A stretch of DNA of 64,000 nt, taken from assembly GCF_024505055.1 (NCBI RefSeq), contig NZ_JANIBL010000011.1, forward strand, positions 1 through 64,000, in the 5' to 3' direction. The notes beneath the pieces are model-generated. The model did not search any database. It saw nothing but the letters and a program-made list of their open reading frames with translations, and was not told the DNA's origin. Every line of letters begins with the position of its first letter. Positions within the stretch are counted from its first letter, which is position 1. The position numbers and the translations under genes were made by a program. Of this stretch, positions 46,546 through 55,084 are shown piece after piece. The DNA comes from Methylomonas rosea. GTDB taxonomy: Bacteria; Pseudomonadota; Gammaproteobacteria; Methylococcales; Methylomonadaceae.

Positions 46546-47760
46546 ATGGAATTTGCCAATACTTTACGGGTTTTATTACACGACATACCTATCGGTACGC
46601 TAAGCCTAAACCGCAACGACGGAGGTGAATTCAGATTGCTAGAGTCCTACAAACACGCGTATCCGCGTCCAGTTCTAGGGCAACAGTTTCTCGATAATTT
46701 GGAACAGGTTTATAGTAGCCGCTCCCGGGTGCCTCCGTGGTTTTCGAATCTGTTGCCGGAGGGACCTCTTCGAGAATTGGTGGCTAAACAAGCCGGTGTC
46801 GCCTCAACTCGTGAGTTTTTTCTACTGCATCGTTTGGGGGAAGATTTGCCCGGTGCCGTTAGGATTATCTCTGATGATGTTTCCATTGAACCCCTAACTG
46901 AGCTTGATGAGCAGTTGCTGGTGCCCGACCCGACTGGGGCATGGCATTTTTCCTTGGCCGGAGTTCAGCTCAAATTTTCTGCCCGCCGCAACGATAGGGG
47001 GCTTACCATTCCTGTTAGCGGTCAAGGTGGCGACTGGATCCTCAAGTTACCTGATTCCCGCTATCCCAAAGTACCAGAAAACGAATACGCGACTATGCTT
47101 TGGGCCAAGGCTAGTGGCATCGATATTCCCGAGCTCGAATTGGTCAATTTAAGTCACATATCCGGACTTCCAAGCGACATTGGTAAGTTCTCGGAAAATT
47201 TTGCTTTGGCTGTTCGTCGCTTTGATAGGCCGGCTGCCGATCAGCGGGTCCATATGGAAGACTTGGCTCAAATTCTTGGTTTATATCCTGAAGAGAAATA
47301 CCTAAAATATAACTACGAAACATTAGCCAAGTTGATTTTGGTTTTAACCGGAGGGCTAGATGAATTCATTCGCCGTTTGGTTTTCATAATAGTATCCGGC
47401 AATGGAGATGCTCACCATAAGAATTGGAGTTTGCTCTATCCTGATGGCGTTAAGGCCAAACTTTCACCTGCCTATGATTTACTCTCCACTATTCAATACA
47501 TGCCAAATGATCAACTAGCTCTGAACTTCGCAAAATCCAAGCGATTCGAAGACGTTGGAATTGAGTCTTTTCGGCGTATGGCCCGGAAACTAGGTGAAGA
47601 TGAGCTGCGAATGGTCGAGCTAGTGCATGCTTCGCTGGATGCGGTCCTAAGTGCCTGGCAAAATTTTAACGGTGATTTTGGTTACGATTTCAGTCAACGA
47701 GATATTATTGAAAGTCATTTCATGCAAATACCGTTGGTGGAAATCAGTAAGCACTTCTGA
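46546..47760 (+). CDS. HipA-family serine/threonine kinase
   Basis: The 404-residue protein is a full-length HipA: an N-terminal subdomain (about 1-105, FSNLLPEGPLRELVAKQAG), the nucleotide loop (FSLAGVQLKFSA), the catalytic loop G-N-G-D288-A-H-H-K-N293-W-S and the Mg-binding SPAYD311. All catalytic residues are intact. Classical HipA phosphorylates glutamyl-tRNA synthetase and is neutralised by HipB. Here HipB is missing and the preceding gene is DUF262, joined with no intergenic base. The pair may form a toxin/regulator or abortive-infection module. Downstream, the strand switches to ppa. Confidence 0.9.
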   Translation: MEFANTLRVLLHDIPIGTLSLNRNDGGEFRLLESYKHAYPRPVLGQQFLDNLEQVYSSRSRVPPWFSNLLPEGPLRELVAKQAGVASTREFFLLHRLGEDLPGAVRIISDDVSIEPLTELDEQLLVPDPTGAWHFSLAGVQLKFSARRNDRGLTIPVSGQGGDWILKLPDSRYPKVPENEYATMLWAKASGIDIPELELVNLSHISGLPSDIGKFSENFALAVRRFDRPAADQRVHMEDLAQILGLYPEEKYLKYNYETLAKLILVLTGGLDEFIRRLVFIIVSGNGDAHHKNWSLLYPDGVKAKLSPAYDLLSTIQYMPNDQLALNFAKSKRFEDVGIESFRRMARKLGEDELRMVELVHASLDAVLSAWQNFNGDFGYDFSQRDIIESHFMQIPLVEISKHF

Positions 47761-47916
47761 GTCCAGAGAGGCCCAGCTGGCAGAAGTTTGCTTCTGTATA
47801 TGGTCCTTCCAAAATTTATTTCGTCGAATCTATCCAATGCGTCGAAATATTCAGAGATATCGATTTCTCCTTTTAAAAGCTTTAGCCTATTCGGCGGTTT
47901 CGGAAAATAGAGGTAG

Positions 47917-47951
47917 CCTGGACGCGCCGAAAACGGCTCAGCGCGTCCAGG
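47917..47951 (-). terminator. Perfect hairpin between hipA and ppa
   Basis: CCTGGACGCGC and GCGCGTCCAGG form an 11-base perfect stem around a 13-base loop, 12 bases beyond the ppa stop. No strong T-run follows, so termination may be modest. The rest of 47761-47962 shows nothing else. Confidence 0.5.
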
Positions 47952-47962
47952 CCCAGACAACC

Positions 47963-48586
47963 CTATTCGTTGTCCTGACAGCCGAAGTGATATTGATAAT
48001 CCGCGATTGCGCGTCTGATGACCTCATGTGCCTCTTCGCGGCCGTAGACATGAGTAATTTCACAGACGCTTTTTTCGCTGGGTAGATGTTTGTAGGTCAG
48101 GAAGTAATGCTTCAAGCGGTTGATATACGATTCCGGGCAGTCGGAGACGTCGCGCCATTGCCGGTAGAATTCGTCGCCTTTCATCACAGCGATGATTTTG
48201 TCGTCGGCCTCGCCGCCATCCAGTAACCGAAAACCGCCGATCGGAATGGCCTGCAACAGGATGTCGCCATGGGTCACGCTGCGTTCGCTTAATACGCAAA
48301 TGTCCAGCGGGTCGCCGTCGCCCTTGCTGACCGGTTTGCCGGATTGGGTGGCAGCGTACTCGGCGATTTTTTCCGCGCAATAACTGCGCGGAATGAATCC
48401 GTAGAGAGTCGGAATCATGTTGGAGAATTTTTGCGGCCGGTCGATTTTCAGATAGCCGCTATCTTTATCTATTTCGTATTTCACCGTGTCGGATGGGACG
48501 ATTTCTATGAAAGCGGTGACTATATCCGGGGTGTTGTCGCCGGGTGAGATGCCATGCCAGGGGTGGGCTTTGTGTTTTATATTCAT
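47963..48586 (-). CDS. ppa: Inorganic pyrophosphatase, family I
   Basis: This cytoplasmic enzyme hydrolyses pyrophosphate to phosphate. The 207-residue protein has the family I signature D-G-D-P-L-D (KGDGDPLDICVLSE) and other conserved acidic metal ligands, with the YGFIPRSYC substrate region. It is longer than the E. coli enzyme (176 residues) by a C-terminal stretch. Methanotrophs of this type often use pyrophosphate-dependent glycolysis, and a likely pyrophosphate-type PEP carboxykinase lies about 12 kb away, so control of pyrophosphate could be relevant. Confidence 0.93.
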   Translation of the reverse strand: MNIKHKAHPWHGISPGDNTPDIVTAFIEIVPSDTVKYEIDKDSGYLKIDRPQKFSNMIPTLYGFIPRSYCAEKIAEYAATQSGKPVSKGDGDPLDICVLSERSVTHGDILLQAIPIGGFRLLDGGEADDKIIAVMKGDEFYRQWRDVSDCPESYINRLKHYFLTYKHLPSEKSVCEITHVYGREEAHEVIRRAIADYQYHFGCQDNE

Positions 48587-48719
48587 CTAAGATTCAGGGG
48601 CTTTGGGGAATAAGGTTATAAGGATATTTACCAGGACGGGGGCAATGCGCAAGCCAATCAAGCCTAATACTAGTATCTGATCGGGCTTGCGGTAAATGCC
48701 TTGAGTTTGTTTATCGAAA

Positions 48720-49778
48720 TTACTCGTCGGCGGCGACTGGCGCGGGCTTGAGCTTCATGTCTTTATTCAGCCGTTGCAGGCGCTTGATCATTTCTTTTTT
48801 CATCTGTTCGCGGCCTATCGAGTGCTTCAGGCTACTGCCCATGCCCGCGACTTGATCGGTGGAGCTGCGGATCGAATAAAACACCAGCGTGCCGTCTTTA
48901 TACGGCAGGCCGCCGGCGACCACTTGGCTGGAGTTGTAGGAATGGCCGACGTAAAACTGCCGGGAAACCACAATCCCACCGCTTTCACCAATGGCAATGA
49001 CACGATGATTAAGTACGGCGGTGGGCCGGTCTTCCACGCGCCGATTCAACCACAAAAACTGTTCACTGGTATTAGTCGGCAATGTGGCAGGGTAGTTTAG
49101 CCAGGCTTGTTGCAATTCCGGAAAGTAACGCGCCCAGGCTTTGCTGTTCACGGCGTCGTTCCGCAGTTCCGCGGCCGGGTCGGCTGTGCCGCCGTCGCGG
49201 CTGTATGGGGCTATGCCGGCCAAGCCACTTTTTTTATAGGCTTGCAGGCGTTGCAGTAAAAGTTCTCGGTACTTTTGGTTGGCGGTTTTCAGCAGGGTTT
49301 TGTTGTCGGCATCTTCCAGTCCGGCTTGCAGACTTTTCAAACTGTCCAGTTCGGCTTTGGATAGATTGAAATCGTCGCCCGGCTCCGCTTCCAGAAAGGC
49401 CTTAGCTTCGTCCAAATGCTTTTCGGTAAAAGCAAACTTCTTAAAACTGTCGACGCTGGCGTTATCGCCCAGCATGCCGGTGGCGATGATGTCGCTCTCG
49501 CCGGCGTTGAGTTTGCCCTTTTTGATGTAATCGGCCAGCCGCGGCAAACCTACCGGCATGATCATCGCTACGCCAATAGCCAGTTCTTTTTGACTGGTTT
49601 CGCTGACGTCATAACCGATGATTTCGCCGCGTTCCAGTTGCGGGATTTGCGCGGCACTGATGCCGAAGTTCTGTAGCGCTTGCTGTGGGCTAGGGGCGTC
49701 TTGAGCGCATGCCGGTTGGTAAAATAGCGCGGCGGCACTTAGTAACATGATGGGGAAGGAAGGTTTGTCTATCAGCAT
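48720..49778 (-). CDS. Secreted protein of unknown function
   Basis: The 352-residue product has a signal peptide (MLIDKPSFPIMLLSAAALFY, cleavage near ACAQ) and a mainly helical mature region. No known catalytic motif is seen. Conserved-looking stretches are LPRLADYIKKGKLNAGESDI and LLLQRLQAYKKSGLAGIAPYSRDG. It is followed by an imperfect GCAAGCC..GGCTTGC hairpin in the gap to ppa (48649-48707) and is probably monocistronic. Confidence 0.7.
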   Translation of the reverse strand: MLIDKPSFPIMLLSAAALFYQPACAQDAPSPQQALQNFGISAAQIPQLERGEIIGYDVSETSQKELAIGVAMIMPVGLPRLADYIKKGKLNAGESDIIATGMLGDNASVDSFKKFAFTEKHLDEAKAFLEAEPGDDFNLSKAELDSLKSLQAGLEDADNKTLLKTANQKYRELLLQRLQAYKKSGLAGIAPYSRDGGTADPAAELRNDAVNSKAWARYFPELQQAWLNYPATLPTNTSEQFLWLNRRVEDRPTAVLNHRVIAIGESGGIVVSRQFYVGHSYNSSQVVAGGLPYKDGTLVFYSIRSSTDQVAGMGSSLKHSIGREQMKKEMIKRLQRLNKDMKLKPAPVAADE

Positions 49779-49884
49779 AAAAACTCCGTTTCAATATAGG
49801 TATTCTGATAAAAAGTATGAGGCTTCGGCCGAAGATTGCCGAACGCATTCATTCTAAAAACTAGTGTGTATCGCCGCGCGCCGT

Positions 49885-52800
49885 TTATTTGTCCGAACCG
49901 AACAATTTGGAAATACTGGAATCGCCGCGTCCGGCTGGTTTTGCCGGCGTTGGTGCGGGTGCTGGCGGTGGTGTCCGTCGTTGATCTTCCGCGTCGAACA
50001 GCCGCGTAAATTCAGAAGCAGGCAGCGGTTTGGAAAACAGATAGCCTTGGCCATAATCGCAACTGGCGGCAGTTAGCAATTCCAGTTGTTGCGGGGTTTC
50101 GATGCCTTCGGCTATCACTTTTAAGCCCAGTTTATGCGCCATCACAATAATCGCTTCGCACAGCGCCAGGTCGCTGGAATCGGCTTCCAGATTGCGTACA
50201 AAGCTTTGGTCGATCTTCAGATAATCGATGTCGAATTTTTTTAGATAAGACAAGGATGAATAGCCGGTACCAAAATCGTCGATAGCCACTTGGATGCCGG
50301 CATCGCGGTAGGCGTATAAATGGTCGCGGACGATATTATCGGCATCCAGCAACAGGCTTTCGGTAATTTCGATGACGACGCATTGCCCGGATAAGCCTAG
50401 TTCATGCAAGTAGTCTATCCATTTGCTGTCGCCCAGATTGCTGCGCGTAAATTGTACCGGCGACTTGTTAATACCCATTTGTAAATCCGGGCGATATTGG
50501 CCGCGCCACTCGGCAACCTGTTTTGCTGCCACGCGAAATACCCAATCGCCAATATCGACTATCAGTCCGGTCTCTTCGGCCAAAGGAATAAATTCCGCCG
50601 GGCTGATCATGCCGCGCGTCGGATGTTGCCAGCGGATCAGCGCTTCGGTTTTATGCATTCTGCCGTTGCTCAGTTCGATTATCGGTTGATAGAACAGGCA
50701 AAATTCTTGATTGGCCAACGCTTGGCGCAGGTCGCTGGTCAAGCGCATGCGGTTTTGCGCGGTTTGCTCCATTTCGCTGGTAAAGAAATTGTAACGGTTG
50801 CGGCCTTGTTGCTTGGCGGAATACATGGCCTGATCGGCGTTCTTGATCAATTGTTCGGCTTCCAGTGCGTCTTGCGGATAGAAGGTAATGCCGATGCTGA
50901 CCGAGATGTAGGCCAGTTCCTCGCCCAAACGAAACGGTTCGGCAAGTTGGTGCAAAATGCCTTGCGCGACTCGGTCTATATTGGTTTCCGAGTCCAATTC
51001 ACCCAGAATGATGGTGAACTCGTCGCCGCCCAGCCGGGCCACCGTATCGACATTACGCACGCAAGCCAAAATGCGCCGCGCGGTCTCCTGCAACAAAATG
51101 TCGCCCATGCCGTGACCCAGGGTGTCGTTGATTTCCTTGAAGCGGTCCAGATCCAGCAGCATCACCGCCAAGCTGTTTTTGTCGCGGTGGGCTTTTTTGA
51201 TTTCCTGATTCAAGCGGTCCTGGAACATGCGCCGGTTAGCCAGGTCGGTGAGCGGGTCGAAATTGGCTTGGCGCCAGATGGTTTGTTCGACGTGTTTTTG
51301 CTCGGTAATTTCCGAGAACATCGCCACGCGGCGTTCTACTTCGCCGCGTTCGCCGTAGATGGTATTGATCACCAGCCACTCGTGGTAAATGTCGCCGTTT
51401 TTGCGTTTATTCCAGATTTCGCCTTGCCAGTGGCCGGTTTGTGACAGTGAGTGCCACATGGTTTGATAAAAGTCCGGATCGTGGCGGCCCGATTTTAGAA
51501 TGTCGGTGGAATGGCCTATCGCGTCTTCCGCGCTATAGCCGGTCAGGCGGGTAAATGCCTCGTTGATCGCAATGATGCGATTATCGGCATCGGCGACCAT
51601 TACCGCTTCACCGATAGCCTGATAAATCATGGCCATCAACTGCATTTCGTGCTCAAGGCGTTTACGTTCACTGATGTCCAGCACCGAGACGATAATGTAA
51701 CGCCGGTTGTCTATATCGATAGGCGTCAAACTGATTTCCACCGGAAATTCCGCGCCGTCGCCGCGTATTGCGGTTAGCGAGCGGCTGGCGCTCATCGGCC
51801 GGGCTTTGTTTTCCTGTAAAAATTGCGCGCGCTGCTCAGGGTGTTTAGCGCGGGCCCGCTCCGGCACCAGTGCATCGACAGTCAGGCCTATCAACTCATC
51901 CAGCGCATAGACAAATACTTTCGCAGCGGGCGGGTTGGCGAGTTTGATAATGCCGTTTTCTCCGACTAAAAGCGTGGCTTCCGGCGAACCATCCACAATC
52001 TTGGATAATTGCAGCCATTGCAATTGCTTGCGTTCGGTAATATCGGTTTGGGTACCGATCATCCGCAAGGCCTTGTCCTGGGCATCGCGACTGATCACCA
52101 GGCCGCGCGTCAGAATCCAGCGCCATTGCTTATCGCCATGTTTGACTCGGTGTTCGTTACTGAAGCGCGCGCTGCGATTTTCCAGATGGGCCTGCAAGTC
52201 GGCCATCATTCTGGCGCTGTCTTCCGGGTGTATCGTGGCTTCCCAATTGCGGTAATCGTTGTCTCTGTCTTGTTCGCTAAAGTTCAGAATTTCCATACAG
52301 CGCGGCGACAAAAACACTTTACCGTTGGTCAAATCCCAATCCCAGACGCCGTCACCGCCGCTTTCCAACGCAAATTTCCAGCGCAATTCGCTTTCTTGCA
52401 ATAGTTTTTCCGATTGCTTGCGTTCGCTGATGTCGGTGGAAATGCCGCACACCGCATAGATTTCGCCTTGCGCATTGCGTAGCGGAAACTTATGCGACAA
52501 ATACGTGTGAATTTTACCGTCTTGATGGGTGAGTTTTTCTTCGAATATCTGCGCCTGGCCGCTATTGACGACCTGTAAGTCGTTTTCCCAGAGTAGTTTG
52601 GTGTCGTCGCCCGGAAATAAATCGATATCCCGCTTGCCTCTGACGGTCTCGTTATCCACCGCGAACAGTTTTTCAAATTGGCGGTTGATCAGCTGATATT
52701 GGCCTTGCAGGTCTTTGCTGTAAATCACCGTGGGCGTATTGTCCAGAATGCTTTGAAAGCGTAATTCGCTGACCGACAGGGATTTGCCGAACTCGATGTT

Positions 52801-54066
52801 TAAGGATTCGTCCTTGACCAGTTCGATAACGCCGACAATACGGTCCTGGTCGTCACGTAAGGGCATTTGCATCGAACTGATCCAGCGGCCGTTGCCGGAG
52901 GTAAATGGGGTCTGATAGACCGTTTCGCCTGTCAATGCCTTTTGAATGCCTCCAGGAATCGGCGTTTGCGCCAGCCAGGGAAATAATTCAATCGGTGTTT
53001 TCCCCAGGCAAGCGGCTTGCGGCCGTCCCGTCAGGGTTTCCATAAAACGATTCCAGAGTTCGATACGGCCATGCAGATCGTAAACAATCACGCCTTCCTG
53101 GACCGAACGCAGAATGTGTTTGTTGAAATCGCCGAGGGCTTTGCTGAATTGTTCGGATCGCTGGTACCGCTCTATGGCCAGCGCCAGGGAAACACCGACG
53201 CTGGATAGCACCAGCAAAAATGACCATTGCAGCAATAAGCCGGTTTCACTGCTGTCGGCTGCAAAAAATCCTACCTGAAAAATCGCGCCGAACATGCTTT
53301 GCAGCATCACCATGACTATCAATAACAAGGTGCCGTGTAAGCCAAAATGCATGGCGCCATAAACCAGAAAAGCGAACATATAAAAGGCTTTGCCGTATTC
53401 TCCTAGATCCAGCGGCCACGCCAAGAAAATGATTTGCCCCGCCAGAAACGCTGTGGAGGCATAAAGAAATGCCCGGCAGACTTGTAGCAGGCTCCAGTTA
53501 AAACTTGGCGGTTGCCGCCAGACCAGGATAAGGGGGGTGACAATCGCGATACCCAATACGTCGCCCATCCACCAATGTGCGAAGTTGGCTGTCCATTGCG
53601 GCGGCATTATTACCTCGAAATGCAATAGAGCGAAGGACCCCGTGGTTGCCGCCACTACCGACGCCAAGGCGCCGACGAACAATGTGCGCAAGTAGTCTTG
53701 CGGTTGTTGCAGTTTGCGAATATTGCCGAGCAAATAGCTGCCGGTTAGCGCTGCAAGGCTATTGCCGCAAGCGATAGGCAACGCCTGTTGCAAGGGATTG
53801 CCCGCCCATAGATTGCCGAGCAAAGCGCCGAGGAACACGCCGGGCCAGAATTTTTTGCCGCCTAACAACAAGGCCGCCAACGCAATGCCGGAGGGTGGCC
53901 AGATGATGGAAACGACGTGATTGGCGGCGAAAAACATCAGCACCAGTTTGGCAACGACTGCATAAGCAACCGCGAGGCCAATAAGCCGGACTAGTTCTGC
54001 ATTGGAAAAGGTCGAGAATCGGCGCAAGAGATTACCTTGATTTATTGAAAGCTTACGAATAGACAA
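49885..54066 (-). CDS. MASE1 / five-PAS / GGDEF-EAL c-di-GMP protein
   Basis: This 1393-residue inner-membrane sensor has an N-terminal MASE1 domain of about eight helices (about 25-310), then five PAS domains (starting near 318, 440, 565, 695 and 820). A GGDEF domain follows with intact active site G1013-G-D-E-F1017, and a C-terminal EAL domain with E1141-A-L1143 (KTEALIRWQHP). Both catalytic motifs look intact, so it could both make and degrade c-di-GMP; the EAL end often dominates. The signal is unknown. It stands alone, and the 106 bases after its stop hold no obvious terminator. Confidence 0.92.
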   Translation of the reverse strand: MSIRKLSINQGNLLRRFSTFSNAELVRLIGLAVAYAVVAKLVLMFFAANHVVSIIWPPSGIALAALLLGGKKFWPGVFLGALLGNLWAGNPLQQALPIACGNSLAALTGSYLLGNIRKLQQPQDYLRTLFVGALASVVAATTGSFALLHFEVIMPPQWTANFAHWWMGDVLGIAIVTPLILVWRQPPSFNWSLLQVCRAFLYASTAFLAGQIIFLAWPLDLGEYGKAFYMFAFLVYGAMHFGLHGTLLLIVMVMLQSMFGAIFQVGFFAADSSETGLLLQWSFLLVLSSVGVSLALAIERYQRSEQFSKALGDFNKHILRSVQEGVIVYDLHGRIELWNRFMETLTGRPQAACLGKTPIELFPWLAQTPIPGGIQKALTGETVYQTPFTSGNGRWISSMQMPLRDDQDRIVGVIELVKDESLNIEFGKSLSVSELRFQSILDNTPTVIYSKDLQGQYQLINRQFEKLFAVDNETVRGKRDIDLFPGDDTKLLWENDLQVVNSGQAQIFEEKLTHQDGKIHTYLSHKFPLRNAQGEIYAVCGISTDISERKQSEKLLQESELRWKFALESGGDGVWDWDLTNGKVFLSPRCMEILNFSEQDRDNDYRNWEATIHPEDSARMMADLQAHLENRSARFSNEHRVKHGDKQWRWILTRGLVISRDAQDKALRMIGTQTDITERKQLQWLQLSKIVDGSPEATLLVGENGIIKLANPPAAKVFVYALDELIGLTVDALVPERARAKHPEQRAQFLQENKARPMSASRSLTAIRGDGAEFPVEISLTPIDIDNRRYIIVSVLDISERKRLEHEMQLMAMIYQAIGEAVMVADADNRIIAINEAFTRLTGYSAEDAIGHSTDILKSGRHDPDFYQTMWHSLSQTGHWQGEIWNKRKNGDIYHEWLVINTIYGERGEVERRVAMFSEITEQKHVEQTIWRQANFDPLTDLANRRMFQDRLNQEIKKAHRDKNSLAVMLLDLDRFKEINDTLGHGMGDILLQETARRILACVRNVDTVARLGGDEFTIILGELDSETNIDRVAQGILHQLAEPFRLGEELAYISVSIGITFYPQDALEAEQLIKNADQAMYSAKQQGRNRYNFFTSEMEQTAQNRMRLTSDLRQALANQEFCLFYQPIIELSNGRMHKTEALIRWQHPTRGMISPAEFIPLAEETGLIVDIGDWVFRVAAKQVAEWRGQYRPDLQMGINKSPVQFTRSNLGDSKWIDYLHELGLSGQCVVIEITESLLLDADNIVRDHLYAYRDAGIQVAIDDFGTGYSSLSYLKKFDIDYLKIDQSFVRNLEADSSDLALCEAIIVMAHKLGLKVIAEGIETPQQLELLTAASCDYGQGYLFSKPLPASEFTRLFDAEDQRRTPPPAPAPTPAKPAGRGDSSISKLFGSDK

Positions 54067-54192
54067 ACAAAATATCTCGGTTTATCTCACGAAATGCAAG
54101 GTTTTGTCACGGGCTAAGTGCTGGGATTTTGGCGCATTCCTAACGGATGAAAGGTGGCTTTGTGCCGGTGATTCACCAGCGCCGGTTTGTGT

Positions 54193-55074
54193 TTAGACGC
54201 CCAAATTTTCAACTTCCACCGCCACTTTCAATTCGTGGTTCTGTCCGCCGAAAATCACTCCTTTCAACGGCGTGACATCGCTATAATCGCGGCCCCAGGC
54301 GACGATGATGTGCCGGTCGCCCGGCAATTGATTGTTGGTGGGGTCGAAATCCATCCAGCCCAGGTCGGGTAAGTACACGGAGAACCAGGCATGCGAAGCG
54401 TCGGCGCCTACCAGTTTTTTCTTGCCGGGCGGCGGCAGGGTTTCGATATAGCCGCTGACATAGCGGGCCGCCAGGCCTTGCGAACGGATGCAGCCTATGG
54501 CCAGATGGGCGAAATCCTGACAGACGCCGCGCCGATGTTGCAGGACGGTGGTCAGCGGGGTAGCCAGATTGGTAAATTCCGGATCGAAGGTGAAGTCGCG
54601 GTGGATACGTTGCATCAAATCGTGTATCGCTTCAATCAGTGCCTTGCCGGGTGTGAAGGACGCTTGCGCATAGCCGGCCAGTTCCGCATCGGCGGAGACG
54701 AACGGCGAATCCAGCGCAAATTGCCGGGCCTCCAGGAGCGGCTCACTCCTGTCGTTCCAGAGTGCTTCCCTGACCAATTCCCAGCTCATGCCGTGACTAA
54801 AGTCCAACTGCACCGGTTGCGGAAAAATCTGCACTTCGCTGCTGGCGGTGACTACAAACTCCCGATGCGGCTCGCGGATCGAAAACCAGGCGACTTGATT
54901 GCCGAAAAAATCGGTACGGGTCCGATAGTCGCAAGGCAAGGGGGTGATTTTCAGCTGCGAGCTGAGTAATTGTTGGTTCGGACAAGGACGCGGCTGCATC
55001 CTGACTTCGTTGTAGGACAAGCCCACGGCTTGTTGGTAACGGTAGGTAGTGGTATGGGTAACCCGATAACGCAT
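54193..55074 (-). CDS. Transglutaminase-like cysteine protease family protein
   Basis: The 293-residue protein has the bacterial transglutaminase N-terminal beta region followed by a papain-like core. The catalytic triad is visible: Cys in RRGVCQDFAHLAIG, His in DASHAWFSVYL and Asp in MDFDPTNN. It follows the fused ATP-grasp/alpha-E gene by 10 bases. This trio is the amidoligase cluster in which ATP-grasp makes peptide bonds and the transglutaminase-like enzyme probably cleaves or transfers them. The product is unknown. Confidence 0.9.
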   Translation of the reverse strand: MRYRVTHTTTYRYQQAVGLSYNEVRMQPRPCPNQQLLSSQLKITPLPCDYRTRTDFFGNQVAWFSIREPHREFVVTASSEVQIFPQPVQLDFSHGMSWELVREALWNDRSEPLLEARQFALDSPFVSADAELAGYAQASFTPGKALIEAIHDLMQRIHRDFTFDPEFTNLATPLTTVLQHRRGVCQDFAHLAIGCIRSQGLAARYVSGYIETLPPPGKKKLVGADASHAWFSVYLPDLGWMDFDPTNNQLPGDRHIIVAWGRDYSDVTPLKGVIFGGQNHELKVAVEVENLGV

Positions 55075-55084
55075 GGTGACTCCC

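Noticed and set aside
47715..47960. Minus-strand 81-codon frame overlapping the hipA end
   Set aside because: No recognisable domain, poor start, and it includes the hairpin sequence at 47917-47951. Probably a chance frame.
48649..48707. Strong terminator after the 48.7-kb secreted protein gene
   Set aside because: Only an imperfect GCAAGCC/GGCTTGC stem with a long loop and no T-run on the relevant strand; mentioned in the gene entry only.
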